Source of the DNA: Christiangramia sabulilitoris
GTDB lineage: Bacteria > Bacteroidota > Bacteroidia > Flavobacteriales > Flavobacteriaceae
DNA length: 64,000 nt
Direction of reading: 5' to 3'
Assembly (NCBI RefSeq): GCF_007050985.1
Contig: NZ_VHSF01000002.1
Location: forward strand, 496,001-560,000
The translations under genes and the position numbers were made by a program. Shown here piece after piece: positions 14,275 through 21,965 of the stretch; position 1 is the first letter of the stretch, and every line of letters starts with the position of its first letter. The notes beneath the pieces are model-generated. The model did not search any database and had not been told where the DNA came from. It saw nothing but the letters and a program-made list of their open reading frames with translations.

Positions 14275-14517
14275 ATGGATGCATGGACCGTTTATTTAGT
14301 AAGGTGTAGTGACGATTCAATTTACGTGGGTTGTACTTCTGATTTTGTTCGTAGAAAGAAAGAACATAATACGGGAAAAGTAAAGTCTACACAATCTAGA
14401 TTACCGGTTGTTTTGGTGACGCAAATTGTCTTTCATGATAAATACAAGGCTTATGCTTTCGAAAAATATCTAAAAACAGGTTCTGGCAGAGCTTTCTTAA
14501 ATAAACGCTTAGTCTAG
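14275..14517 (+). CDS. Single-domain GIY-YIG nuclease-family protein
   Basis: I place the start at ATG 14275 (80 residues), because the in-frame stretch upstream is the terminator hairpin and palindromes. The protein is one GIY-YIG domain: WTVYLVRCSDDSIYVGCTSDFVRRKKEHN holds the two signature strands and the catalytic-type Arg, and AFEKYLKTGSGRAFLNKRL holds the Glu and the conserved C-terminus of UPF0213-like proteins. It is a stand-alone nuclease of unknown target. In Flavobacteriaceae, as I recall, such genes often sit right behind stable RNA genes with palindromic repeats, as here. Confidence 0.87.
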   Translation: MDAWTVYLVRCSDDSIYVGCTSDFVRRKKEHNTGKVKSTQSRLPVVLVTQIVFHDKYKAYAFEKYLKTGSGRAFLNKRLV

Positions 14518-14797
14518 ATAATTTTTGCGGTTGAATGTGTAGATGAATCGACAAATTGAACGAAAAATTATTTCTATGTCCACTATATGGTAAAAAGACC
14601 CCTTCCGGAGTCTTTCATTTATTATCTAAGGATTCAATTAGTTAATCCAGCTCATGACACACTTTTTCACTGAAGTTATTCCATTTAAAATATCCCTGTC
14701 AGGTTGTTAATCCCACAGGTTCTTATCACCTGGTTGGTACACGGGTTAAGCCTGCTAAGTAGCAGGTTTTATAAAGCCGGTTTTTCCTCTGACACCC
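14518..14797. other. Intergenic stretch with hairpins
   Basis: There is a weak terminator-like hairpin AAAGAC...GTCTTT (14594-14615) after the GIY-YIG gene and a perfect CCTGCT-AAGT-AGCAGG hairpin (14751-14766) followed by TTTT, plus a CAGGT...ACCTG hairpin at 14716-14732. No gene is seen. Confidence 0.5.
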
Positions 14798-15337
14798 TTA
14801 CTCTTCTGCTGGTGGCGATAAGGTATAACCCCAGGGTTCCAGAAAACTAAGTGGATCCATATAGGTCTCTTCTTTCGTATTCAGGCCCTCATCGTTGTAA
14901 GTTCCAACTGTAAATCCATGTACCGTGGTTTTAATATTGCTGGGAGGTAAATCACCAAATTTTCCGGTCTGGGTTCCAGTAGCCGTCCATTGCGTATAGG
15001 TTTTATTCCCTATGACCTCGATGGAATCGTAGCTAAAGTTCATATCTGGCATCGCGGTGAGGAACTGATTCATAAGATCTTTATAAGCCTGCCTGCCTTC
15101 CCCGGTCTTCTCTCCATTTTGGTATCTTACAAAGTCCTCTGCCATATGTTGATCAATAAGATTCATATCCTGATCATTCCAGGCTTGAAATAGCGCTTTA
15201 TTGGAATCAAGGATCCTGGATTCCATTTGCGCCTTGGATTCATCCTTTTCTGAAGGTTCAGATTCTTTTTTCTCAGCACAGGAGAAAAACATCAATAGGG
15301 TAAAGAGAACTACCCAAAGGTTTAATCGAGTTTTCAT
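14798..15337 (-). CDS. SnoaL-like lipoprotein
   Basis: I chose the ATG at 15337 (MKTRLNLWVVLFTLLMFFSC), which gives a clean lipoprotein signal with Cys about residue 20; the upstream ATG adds seven residues before it. After a charged linker (AEKKESEPSEKDESKAQ) comes a SnoaL-like NTF2 fold: LFQAWNDQDMNLIDQHMAEDFVRYQNGEKTGEGRQAYKDLMNQFLTAMPDMNFSYDSI and QWTATGTQTGKF. SnoaL-like proteins include polyketide cyclases and many ester-cyclase homologues of unknown function. It stands alone between two repeat-rich intergenic regions. Confidence 0.85.
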   Translation of the reverse strand: MKTRLNLWVVLFTLLMFFSCAEKKESEPSEKDESKAQMESRILDSNKALFQAWNDQDMNLIDQHMAEDFVRYQNGEKTGEGRQAYKDLMNQFLTAMPDMNFSYDSIEVIGNKTYTQWTATGTQTGKFGDLPPSNIKTTVHGFTVGTYNDEGLNTKEETYMDPLSFLEPWGYTLSPPAEE

Positions 15338-15508
15338 ATTACAACGTGGTTGGTTCAACCTAAAGGTAATATATTTCTTCTTAAATATATATTCATAAAC
15401 GACTGTTTTTGAACAACTTAGTTGCTAAAAATTTAAAACACCCCAATTTCATTCATGACCCGGAATCTTCAATCTGACATAACGGGAAGTTTCACGCTCA
15501 CGTTGAAG

Positions 15509-15690
15509 GTTCATCGCCGGGATCGATAATAATTGCTTCTCCTTTTTGAACAAAAAGCTGAAAGGTAGAGCCGATATATCCACACCGATATTCTTTTAAA
15601 GCTCGTTTTCTGCATAAATTCTACTATAAAAACCGGAACGAGCGCTCTGGAAATTGTATACAAAAGGTAAACCTGGTCCCGCTCTCGTGA
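15509..15690 (-). pseudogene. Decayed copy of the downstream methyltransferase gene
   Basis: Bases 15509-15597 are nearly the same as 18008-18097, the end of the methyltransferase gene on the same strand; the first 31 bases are identical. Translated, KNIGVDISALPFSFLFKKEK matches KNSGVDISAPPFSFKFKEKK of the intact protein. Upstream in the same frame, after a stop, a weaker stretch VYNFQSARSGFYSR may be what is left of VYSKNLWGGSRSAFYSG near the intact N-terminus. That would imply an internal deletion of about 400 bases. The first part is direct observation, the second is tentative. Confidence 0.7.
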
Positions 15691-16151
15691 CAGAATTACC
15701 TCCAAATCCATATGCCTTACAATTTAAAGATTCTAATACTATTAATGTTCTGACCTTAGATGAATAGAATTATAAGAAATATGAAATTAAATTTTGGTTT
15801 AAAACCCAATTGACTAATAATTAATATATTAGATCACCCCTGCTTTTCAAAGCAACAATTTATAATGGGCTTTTCACAATTCCTATTTGTCACAATTAGA
15901 TGTTGAAAAAGTATATCTGGATTGGAATAGTACGGTGAGAAATTCTGTAAAATTAATCTCAATTAGATGCTGAGATATTTAGAAGTCAACCGTACTGTAT
16001 TATAAAATCCTGATGCCTCGGAGGGGATGGAGATTTATAAAATTATCCTGAAAGAACACAGGAATAATTTACCTGAGGATATCTCAGCCAGGCTGGAATC
16101 GTCTATCTAGATTAGAAATTTTATTATTAATTATTTTTTATAAGCTAAATC
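15691..16151. other. Gene-poor stretch with repeats
   Basis: No convincing gene. A 14-base word CAATTAGATGYTGA occurs at 15893 and 15960. AGTACGGT (15929-15936) and ACCGTACT (15989-15996) form an inverted repeat around the second copy, and ATCTCA/TGAGAT make a small hairpin inside. A 27-codon frame at 16027-16110 (MEIYKIILKEHRNNLPEDIS) may be a gene remnant. The region lies beside the decayed methyltransferase copy and may be the scar of a lost insertion. Confidence 0.45.
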
Positions 16152-17189
16152 ATGAAAAAAAGTATTTTACTATCCGCCTTTTGTCTTTTTACTTTGATCC
16201 TGGTTGCCTGTAAAAATGAAAGTACCGAGCAAGAACAGGCAACAAAAAAATTGGAAACAGGAAAAAGTGAAAATCCAATTACTCCGCAATTCACGCTTAC
16301 CAAAGATCAGACCCATAATAAATTTAGTAGTGCTATAGAACCAATTCTGAAGGTTAAATCGGGTGCTATAATTGAAGTCTTTACAGAGGATGCTTTTGAC
16401 GAGCAATTAAATCCGAATTCTACAGTAGAAGATTTAAAGAATCTAAATTTTGAACCTATACATCCTTTAACCGGGCCGGTTTATGTTGAAGGTGCCGCTC
16501 CCGGGGATATATTAAAGGTTACACTGCTTAAAATTGAGCTTGGTGCATGGGGTTTTAATGCGATTTACCCGGGCTTTAGTTTTGTCGCAGACTCCATAAA
16601 AGGAGAATATTTGAGAATTTATGAACTGGGTAAAGACAGGACTCATGTAAGTTTTAATGATAAGATCAAGATCCCATTAAAACCGTTTTTAGGTGTTATG
16701 GGAGTTGCCCCGCCAACAGAAGAGATGCTATCTACCATTCCTCCGCGAGCAAATGGAGGAAATATGGACGATCCAAATCTTACAGAAGGTGTTACCGTTT
16801 ATTTCCCTGTATTCGTCGAAGGCGCATTATTTTCGGTTGGGGATGGACACGCAGCTCAAGGCCTTGGTGAGGTATGTGGCACAGCCATTGAAGCTCCATT
16901 AAGAGTAATTTATCAATTAGAGGTTATAAAAAACAAAACCATGAAAGAACCTCAATATGAAACCGAAGATTACTATGCGACTACAGGTTTTGCAACTACT
17001 ATAGATGACGCTGCTAAGAAGGCAACATTATACATGATCGATTATTTAATGCAGGAGCATAATTTGAGTGAAAATGAGGCCTATGCTTTATGCTCTCTGG
17101 CTGGAGATCTAAAAATTGCAGAAGCCGTAGATGTCCCTCATATGCTCGTAGTGATGCATATGCCCAAAGAAGTTCTGGGAATAAATTAA
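16152..17189 (+). CDS. Acetamidase/formamidase-family lipoprotein
   Basis: The lipobox (FTLILVAC, Cys about residue 20) gives a lipid anchor. The remaining sequence follows the FmdA/AmdA fold: IEPILKVKSGAIIEVFTEDAF, HPLTGPVYVEGAAPGDILKVTLLKIELG, the PFLGVMGVAPP segment, PPRANGGNMDDPNLTEGVTVYFPVFVEGALFSVGDGHAAQGLGEVCGTAIE with the metal-site His and Asp residues, and a C-terminal SLAGDLKIAEAVDVPHMLVVMHMP. Family members hydrolyse formamide or acetamide to the acid plus ammonia; export is unusual but seen in Bacteroidota. The true substrate is unknown. Confidence 0.88.
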   Translation: MKKSILLSAFCLFTLILVACKNESTEQEQATKKLETGKSENPITPQFTLTKDQTHNKFSSAIEPILKVKSGAIIEVFTEDAFDEQLNPNSTVEDLKNLNFEPIHPLTGPVYVEGAAPGDILKVTLLKIELGAWGFNAIYPGFSFVADSIKGEYLRIYELGKDRTHVSFNDKIKIPLKPFLGVMGVAPPTEEMLSTIPPRANGGNMDDPNLTEGVTVYFPVFVEGALFSVGDGHAAQGLGEVCGTAIEAPLRVIYQLEVIKNKTMKEPQYETEDYYATTGFATTIDDAAKKATLYMIDYLMQEHNLSENEAYALCSLAGDLKIAEAVDVPHMLVVMHMPKEVLGIN

Positions 17190-17420
17190 ATCTACAATTT
17201 AGGTTTAGCTTTCAACACTATTAAGCTTGTTCTTTAGATCTGATTACAATTTCTTATTTGTCAGTGATGTCATCATCTTTTTATACCAATTTCCTCCAGT
17301 TTCAGATATTCCTTTTAAGTCAAAAAAGTGGCTTGAACAGATATACTTAGGCTAATATGCCGTATTTTTAAGTATCGAATAATGATTTGATGAATGATCA
17401 CCTCCTGAAATACATAGATT

Positions 17421-17840
17421 ATGGATAAGCAAGTTCCTGTTTCCGAAATAATGACGAAAAACCTCATAAAGCTTCATCTGCAGGATGAGCTTTCCCAGGC
17501 CGAAGCACTGTTTAAAAAACACCGTATAAGACATTTACCCGTTGTAGAAGGAGAGCATATAGTAGGTATGCTAAGTTATAATGATCTGTTGAGAATTTCT
17601 TTCGCAGATGCGGTTGAAGATGATGAAGAAGAGATCGAGACTACCGTTTACGACATGTTCTCTATAGAACACGTAATGACAAAAAAAGTAGTGAGCGTTT
17701 CCCCTGAAACCAGTATCAGGGAAGTCGCTACCATATTTACTCAAAATGATTTTCATGCTTTACCTATAGTATCGCATGATAACCTGATAGGCATTGTAAC
17801 TACTACTGATGTAATTAGATATTTTTTGACCCAGTACTAA
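17421..17840 (+). CDS. CBS-domain pair protein
   Basis: The 139 residues are two CBS units and little else: VSEIMTKNLIKLHLQDELSQAEALFKKHRIRHLPVVEGEHIVGMLSYNDLLR (about 5-57) and IEHVMTKKVVSVSPETSIREVATIFTQNDFHALPIVSHDNLIGIVTTTDVIRYFL (about 78-137), separated by an acidic linker. Stand-alone CBS pairs bind adenine nucleotides and act as energy sensors on partner proteins; no partner is obvious among the neighbours. Confidence 0.92.
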   Translation: MDKQVPVSEIMTKNLIKLHLQDELSQAEALFKKHRIRHLPVVEGEHIVGMLSYNDLLRISFADAVEDDEEEIETTVYDMFSIEHVMTKKVVSVSPETSIREVATIFTQNDFHALPIVSHDNLIGIVTTTDVIRYFLTQY

Positions 17841-17966
17841 CCTACACTGGATCTTTTATTTATTCAGAATACCTCTCTTGCTGAAACTCTTTTTTAAGTG
17901 AATCCGGCCTCCTTCATTTTAGACCATTACTATCTTCAAATAATCTTTAATTAAGCCTCAAGTCTT

Positions 17967-18632
17967 TTAGTGAATCCTATAAAGAAGAGTTTCAATAATA
18001 CCTTTATGGTTCATCGCCGGGATCGATAATAATTGCTTCTTTTCCTTGAATTTAAAGCTGAATGGTGGAGCCGATATATCCACACCGCTATTCTTTTTCA
18101 GCCTGGTGCCCTGTCCGGAAATGATCCCGATATTAGGTTTAAAATTTCCTTCCGGAAGGTGTTCCGTCAGGATTAGATAATCGAAGTTTACCAACTTCCT
18201 TAAAATAGCGTGAATTTCATCATTTGATAAGTGTTGCAACACCTGTCTTAAGATAACGATGTTTCCAGATGGCAGATCATCTGTCGCTATATCGAGACAA
18301 TAAAACTCCAGGTTCTTCTGTATAAATTTTTCAGAATTATACCTGATTAATGGCTCTACAATATCTACGGCTTTATATTGTCCCGCGAAATTCACTAACT
18401 CCTTACCAACATTAAAATCTCCACAACCAAGATCACAAACCACCGGCGGGCTTTTAAATGACTTTAAAAAGGAAGCCACCGTTGCGATATACGGATCTAT
18501 GATTTCCGAATGATGAGAGCCGGCTCCGGAATAGAAAGCAGACCTACTCCCACCCCAGAGATTTTTACTATAGACCTGCTCCATGGCATCTCTCGTGGGC
18601 CAGGGCTTTTTAGGTTTTCCGGACACTTTCAT
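17967..18632 (-). CDS. Class I SAM-dependent methyltransferase
   Basis: The 221 residues include motif I PPVVCDLGCGDFNVGKELV (about 85-103), an acidic end of strand 2 (YKAVDIVEPLI) and the post-motif GNIVILRQVLQHLSNDEIHAILRKLV, the Methyltransf_25 layout. The N-terminus KPKKPWPTRDAMEQVYSKNLWGGSRSAFYSGAGSHH is typical of a flavobacterial group whose substrate is unknown. A broken second copy of its 3' end lies 2.4 kb away at 15509. It lies 51 bases after the RamB-like regulator gene on the same strand and may be read with it. Confidence 0.85.
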   Translation of the reverse strand: MKVSGKPKKPWPTRDAMEQVYSKNLWGGSRSAFYSGAGSHHSEIIDPYIATVASFLKSFKSPPVVCDLGCGDFNVGKELVNFAGQYKAVDIVEPLIRYNSEKFIQKNLEFYCLDIATDDLPSGNIVILRQVLQHLSNDEIHAILRKLVNFDYLILTEHLPEGNFKPNIGIISGQGTRLKKNSGVDISAPPFSFKFKEKKQLLSIPAMNHKGIIETLLYRIH

Positions 18633-18683
18633 TTTATGCCAATTTTATCAGGGAGGTTTAGCTTAGTTTCTTTTTTTAAAGTT

Positions 18684-20162
18684 CTAAGCCTGAAATTTCT
18701 CGGTTAACTCGTCCACAATGGATTCGATCTTGCTATTTCTTGCCCGCTTTTCCAGCACGATAGCCGGAGCCTGGCGTACCTCACAATTTTGGATAGCACA
18801 GCGTTCACAGGTCACCCCAACATCTTTGCGGATGATATTTTCATCCTCAAGAAATTTCACCTTACGCTCCAGCTGTTTATTTAAAAGCAGCCCAATACTA
18901 ATGCTTCTGTATTGATTCTCCCGGAAAGGATCCTGGGTGGCCGACGAAAAGATCAGATACTGGTTCTCATGACTGGGATAGTTGGAGATCTGAATTCCAA
19001 ATTCATGGGAATTCCCAGAATCGGCTATGCCTTCCAGAACTTTCAGAGACATCCAGCGCCTGCAGTAATGCTCATTGGTTTCGTTTGCCCTGGGGGAATG
19101 ATGGTGGGTTAAATGCAGCTCCTTATTCAGATAATATTTACCACTATTTGCCCGATGCGTAATTCTTAAAAAGAACAGGTTCTTTATATTAAATGCCTTT
19201 GGAAGGATGTTGGTTAAACGTTGATAAAAGGTTTCCGGCGAAGCATTGAATCCGTTAAGCATTTTCGTGAACAACTCGGCATCGAAAGTTTCCTTTTCAA
19301 ATAGTTCCTCCAGTTTTAAGGTCAGTTCTTCTTTAGGGATGACCAGGGCTCCTGCAAAATAGGAAGCATAAAAATTATTCAACACCTGGTCGAATCTTTC
19401 GAATTTTATCCATGGAAATGAATGCAGCCTATCTGATATCTCCAGGAAATTATAGGCGATCTCCTTGGCATAAATAAAAGTTCGCTGAGCTTCATCAATT
19501 CCATCGGCCAGTAATAAGGTATTGGTCTTCGGTATAAAAACAGACCTCAGGCTTTCCAGGTCTTCATATTTAGCCAGTTCACTTTCATTGATCTTATAAC
19601 CATATTCCTCGATAAGAATCTCCTCCAGTTCTTTTGAAGTGGGAGATTTAGTGAGGTCTACCTGGTAAGCTTTGGCAAACTTGAGCACCTGCTGCTCCAG
19701 GTCATCAAAATAATTATTGTTCGCTTCCTGGAAGGATCGCACTGAAGCCAGGAAAAAACTTTCTCTGCTGAAGTTATAATGCTTGGCGATTTCAATGATC
19801 GTACTTATAAAAGCATTCACCTTCGCCGGGGCATTAGAGACTATATCTATCAGGTTACTTTCCTTGATCCCGAAAAGGTCCAGCGGAATTTCCTTTAGAA
19901 TTTTCGACTGAAGCAACTCCCCTATCGGAGCAAGATTTTTGTCCAGCTTTAAGGACACCATTTGATCATATGGCACCTCTAATTTGTCTGAAAGCAGAGC
20001 AATTTTATCTGGTTTGGGATATTTTTTTCCATTTTCTATTTCATTCAAATAAGACTTCGATAATCCTGAAAGTTTGGATAATCCGAACAGGGATAAATTC
20101 TTCTCGGTCCTTATCTGCTTTAGCTTCAAGCCAAAGATCAATTTGATATAATCTTCTTCCAT
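18684..20162 (-). CDS. RamB/ScfR-type XRE regulator of the glyoxylate genes
   Basis: This is a 492-residue regulator. Residues 8-70 are a XRE helix-turn-helix (LKQIRTEKNLSLFGLSKLSGLSKSYLNEIENGKKYPKPDKIALLSDKL). A long middle domain resembles the IrrE/ImmA-like DUF955 region without a clear HExxH motif. The C-terminus has the cysteine cluster CERCAIQNCEVRQAP of the short-chain acyl-CoA regulator family (DUF2083). RamB of Corynebacterium, of the same architecture, controls aceA and aceB. Here the gene is divergent from malate synthase and isocitrate lyase. It probably senses an acetate-related metabolite. Confidence 0.9.
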   Translation of the reverse strand: MEEDYIKLIFGLKLKQIRTEKNLSLFGLSKLSGLSKSYLNEIENGKKYPKPDKIALLSDKLEVPYDQMVSLKLDKNLAPIGELLQSKILKEIPLDLFGIKESNLIDIVSNAPAKVNAFISTIIEIAKHYNFSRESFFLASVRSFQEANNNYFDDLEQQVLKFAKAYQVDLTKSPTSKELEEILIEEYGYKINESELAKYEDLESLRSVFIPKTNTLLLADGIDEAQRTFIYAKEIAYNFLEISDRLHSFPWIKFERFDQVLNNFYASYFAGALVIPKEELTLKLEELFEKETFDAELFTKMLNGFNASPETFYQRLTNILPKAFNIKNLFFLRITHRANSGKYYLNKELHLTHHHSPRANETNEHYCRRWMSLKVLEGIADSGNSHEFGIQISNYPSHENQYLIFSSATQDPFRENQYRSISIGLLLNKQLERKVKFLEDENIIRKDVGVTCERCAIQNCEVRQAPAIVLEKRARNSKIESIVDELTEKFQA

Positions 20163-20183
20163 AAATCAAATATATACAATTCC

Positions 20184-20230
20184 GCGAAACACCTCAAATC
20201 GCGAATTTATTCATTTAGCGAACGTTCGCT
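20184..20230 (+). promoter_or_regulatory. Phased operator between regulator and malate synthase
   Basis: GCGAA occurs at 20184, 20201 and 20218, exactly 17 bases apart, and the last copy is part of the perfect 14-bp palindrome AGCGAACGTTCGCT (20217-20230). The block overlaps the likely -33 region of the malate synthase promoter and precedes the regulator start by about 20 bases. It is therefore well placed to control both genes. Assignment to the XRE regulator is inference. Confidence 0.65.
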
Positions 20231-20260
20231 TGTTTTATTAAATTCTTTGTTTTAATATTG
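20230..20260 (+). promoter_or_regulatory. Probable malate synthase promoter
   Basis: TTG at 20230-20232 and TAATATTG at 20253-20260 (one mismatch to TAnnTTTG) are 20 bases apart, close to the Bacteroidota -33/-7 layout. The ATG follows 20 bases later. Confidence 0.45.
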
Positions 20261-20280
20261 TCCTATAAAACATTAAAATC

Positions 20281-21882
20281 ATGGAAACCACATCATTAAA
20301 AATTGCCTCTCTAAACTTTTCAAAAGAAGTTACCAATTACTACCCTGAGATCTTAACCGATGAAGCCCTCGATTTTATCGTCGCGCTTCATGAGAAATTT
20401 AATGCTCAGCGTTTATCCCTTCTGGAAAAAAGAAAGGAACAGCAAAATTATTTTGATGAAGGTAATTTGCCGGAGTTTCCATCTGAAACCAAAGCCATTC
20501 GCGAAGGAGACTGGAAAGCAGGAGAGATACCAGAGGATCTTAAAGACAGGCGGGTTGAAATTACCGGACCTGTGGACAGGAAGATGATCATTAACGCTTT
20601 GAATTCAGGAGCAAGAACCTTTATGGCCGACCTGGAAGACAGTACTGCTCCTACCTGGAAAAATGTAATGGAAGGTCAGCGTAACCTCATCGATGCCAAT
20701 AAAAAGACCATTTCGTTGACAGATGCCAAACGTGGGAAATCATATCAATTAAACGAAGAAACCGCGGTTCTTTTGGTTCGTCCAAGAGGTCTGCATCTAA
20801 ATGAAAAACACCTATTAGTTGAGGATAAAGAAATGTCTGGCAGCCTGGTAGATTTTGGATTGTACGTTTTCCATAATACTAAGACCATGCTGGAAAATGA
20901 TACGGCTCCGTATTTCTACCTTCCAAAACTGGAACACTACCTGGAAGCGCGCTGGTGGAATGAGGTATTCAATTTTGCCCAGGAATATTTAGAGGTGCCA
21001 AAAGGAACTTTTAAAGCTACCGTTTTGGTTGAAACGATCACTGCGAGTTTTCAATTAGACGAGATCATTTATGAATTAAAAGATCATATCGTAGGATTGA
21101 ATTGCGGTCGCTGGGATTATATTTTCTCCTACATCAAGAAATTCAGGAACCATAAAGATTTTGTGGTGCCTAACCGTGACCAGGTGACCATGACCTCCCC
21201 GTTCATGGACGCTTATTCCAAACTGGTGATCCAGCGTTGCCATAAACGCGGAATCCTGGCGATTGGCGGGATGGCCGCACAAATTCCGATCAAAAATAAC
21301 GATCGCGCTAATGCTGCTGCCATCGAAAAAGTTCGAAAAGATAAAGAGCGGGAAGTAAAGAATGGTCATGATGGTACCTGGGTAGCGCATCCTGCGCTCA
21401 TAGAAGTTGCCATGACCGAATTCAATAAGCATATGCCTGAGGCAAATCAGCTGCACGTTATGCGAGATGATGTTCAGATAACAGAAAAAGACCTGGTCGA
21501 AATCCCGCAGGGAACCGTTACTGAAGCCGGCATCAGGAAAAATATCAATGTCGGAATCCTTTATATGGAGGCCTGGCTGCGCGGATATGGTGCGGTGGCA
21601 CTTTACAATTTAATGGAAGATGCTGCCACAGCCGAGATTTCAAGAACCCAGTTATGGCAATGGTTGAAAAACGAAGTGGTCCTGGAAGACGGAAGAAAAT
21701 TCAACATGGAGCTGTATATCGATATTTTCGACGATGAAGTTGAAAAGATACTTACCGAATATGGAGAGTCAAATATTAAAAAGAACACCAGGTTTGAATT
21801 AGCCTTCAAACTCTTCGACAAACTGGCAATTTCAGAAAGGTTCGAAGAATTCTTAACGCTTCCGGCGTATAAATACCTATAA
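20281..21882 (+). CDS. aceB: Malate synthase (A type)
   Basis: The 533-residue enzyme condenses glyoxylate with acetyl-CoA to malate, the second step of the glyoxylate shunt. The signature KDHIVGLNCGRWDYIFSYIKK (from about residue 267) fits the malate synthase pattern. Also visible are ARTFMADLEDSTAPTWKN, LLVRPRGLHLNEKHLLV with the active-site Arg, APYFYLPKLEHYLEARWWNEVF and the C-terminal EAWLRGYGAVALYNLMEDAATAEISRTQLWQW. Length equals that of the A isoform. It heads the cluster with isocitrate lyase 84 bases downstream. The symbol follows E. coli use. Confidence 0.97.
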   Translation: METTSLKIASLNFSKEVTNYYPEILTDEALDFIVALHEKFNAQRLSLLEKRKEQQNYFDEGNLPEFPSETKAIREGDWKAGEIPEDLKDRRVEITGPVDRKMIINALNSGARTFMADLEDSTAPTWKNVMEGQRNLIDANKKTISLTDAKRGKSYQLNEETAVLLVRPRGLHLNEKHLLVEDKEMSGSLVDFGLYVFHNTKTMLENDTAPYFYLPKLEHYLEARWWNEVFNFAQEYLEVPKGTFKATVLVETITASFQLDEIIYELKDHIVGLNCGRWDYIFSYIKKFRNHKDFVVPNRDQVTMTSPFMDAYSKLVIQRCHKRGILAIGGMAAQIPIKNNDRANAAAIEKVRKDKEREVKNGHDGTWVAHPALIEVAMTEFNKHMPEANQLHVMRDDVQITEKDLVEIPQGTVTEAGIRKNINVGILYMEAWLRGYGAVALYNLMEDAATAEISRTQLWQWLKNEVVLEDGRKFNMELYIDIFDDEVEKILTEYGESNIKKNTRFELAFKLFDKLAISERFEEFLTLPAYKYL

Positions 21883-21888
21883 AAAAAT

Positions 21889-21919
21889 GTCTCGCAACTA
21901 CTGCCATAGATTGCGAGAC
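21889..21919 (+). promoter_or_regulatory. Intercistronic hairpin between malate synthase and isocitrate lyase
   Basis: GTCTCGCAA (21889-21897) and TTGCGAGAC (21911-21919) form a perfect 9-bp stem with a 13-base loop, seven bases after the malate synthase stop. No T run follows, so it is more likely an RNA-stability or processing element than a full terminator. Confidence 0.55.
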
Positions 21920-21965
21920 CTAATTATCAAAATTTCAGAAAAATTCAATAATCAAACACAAAATT

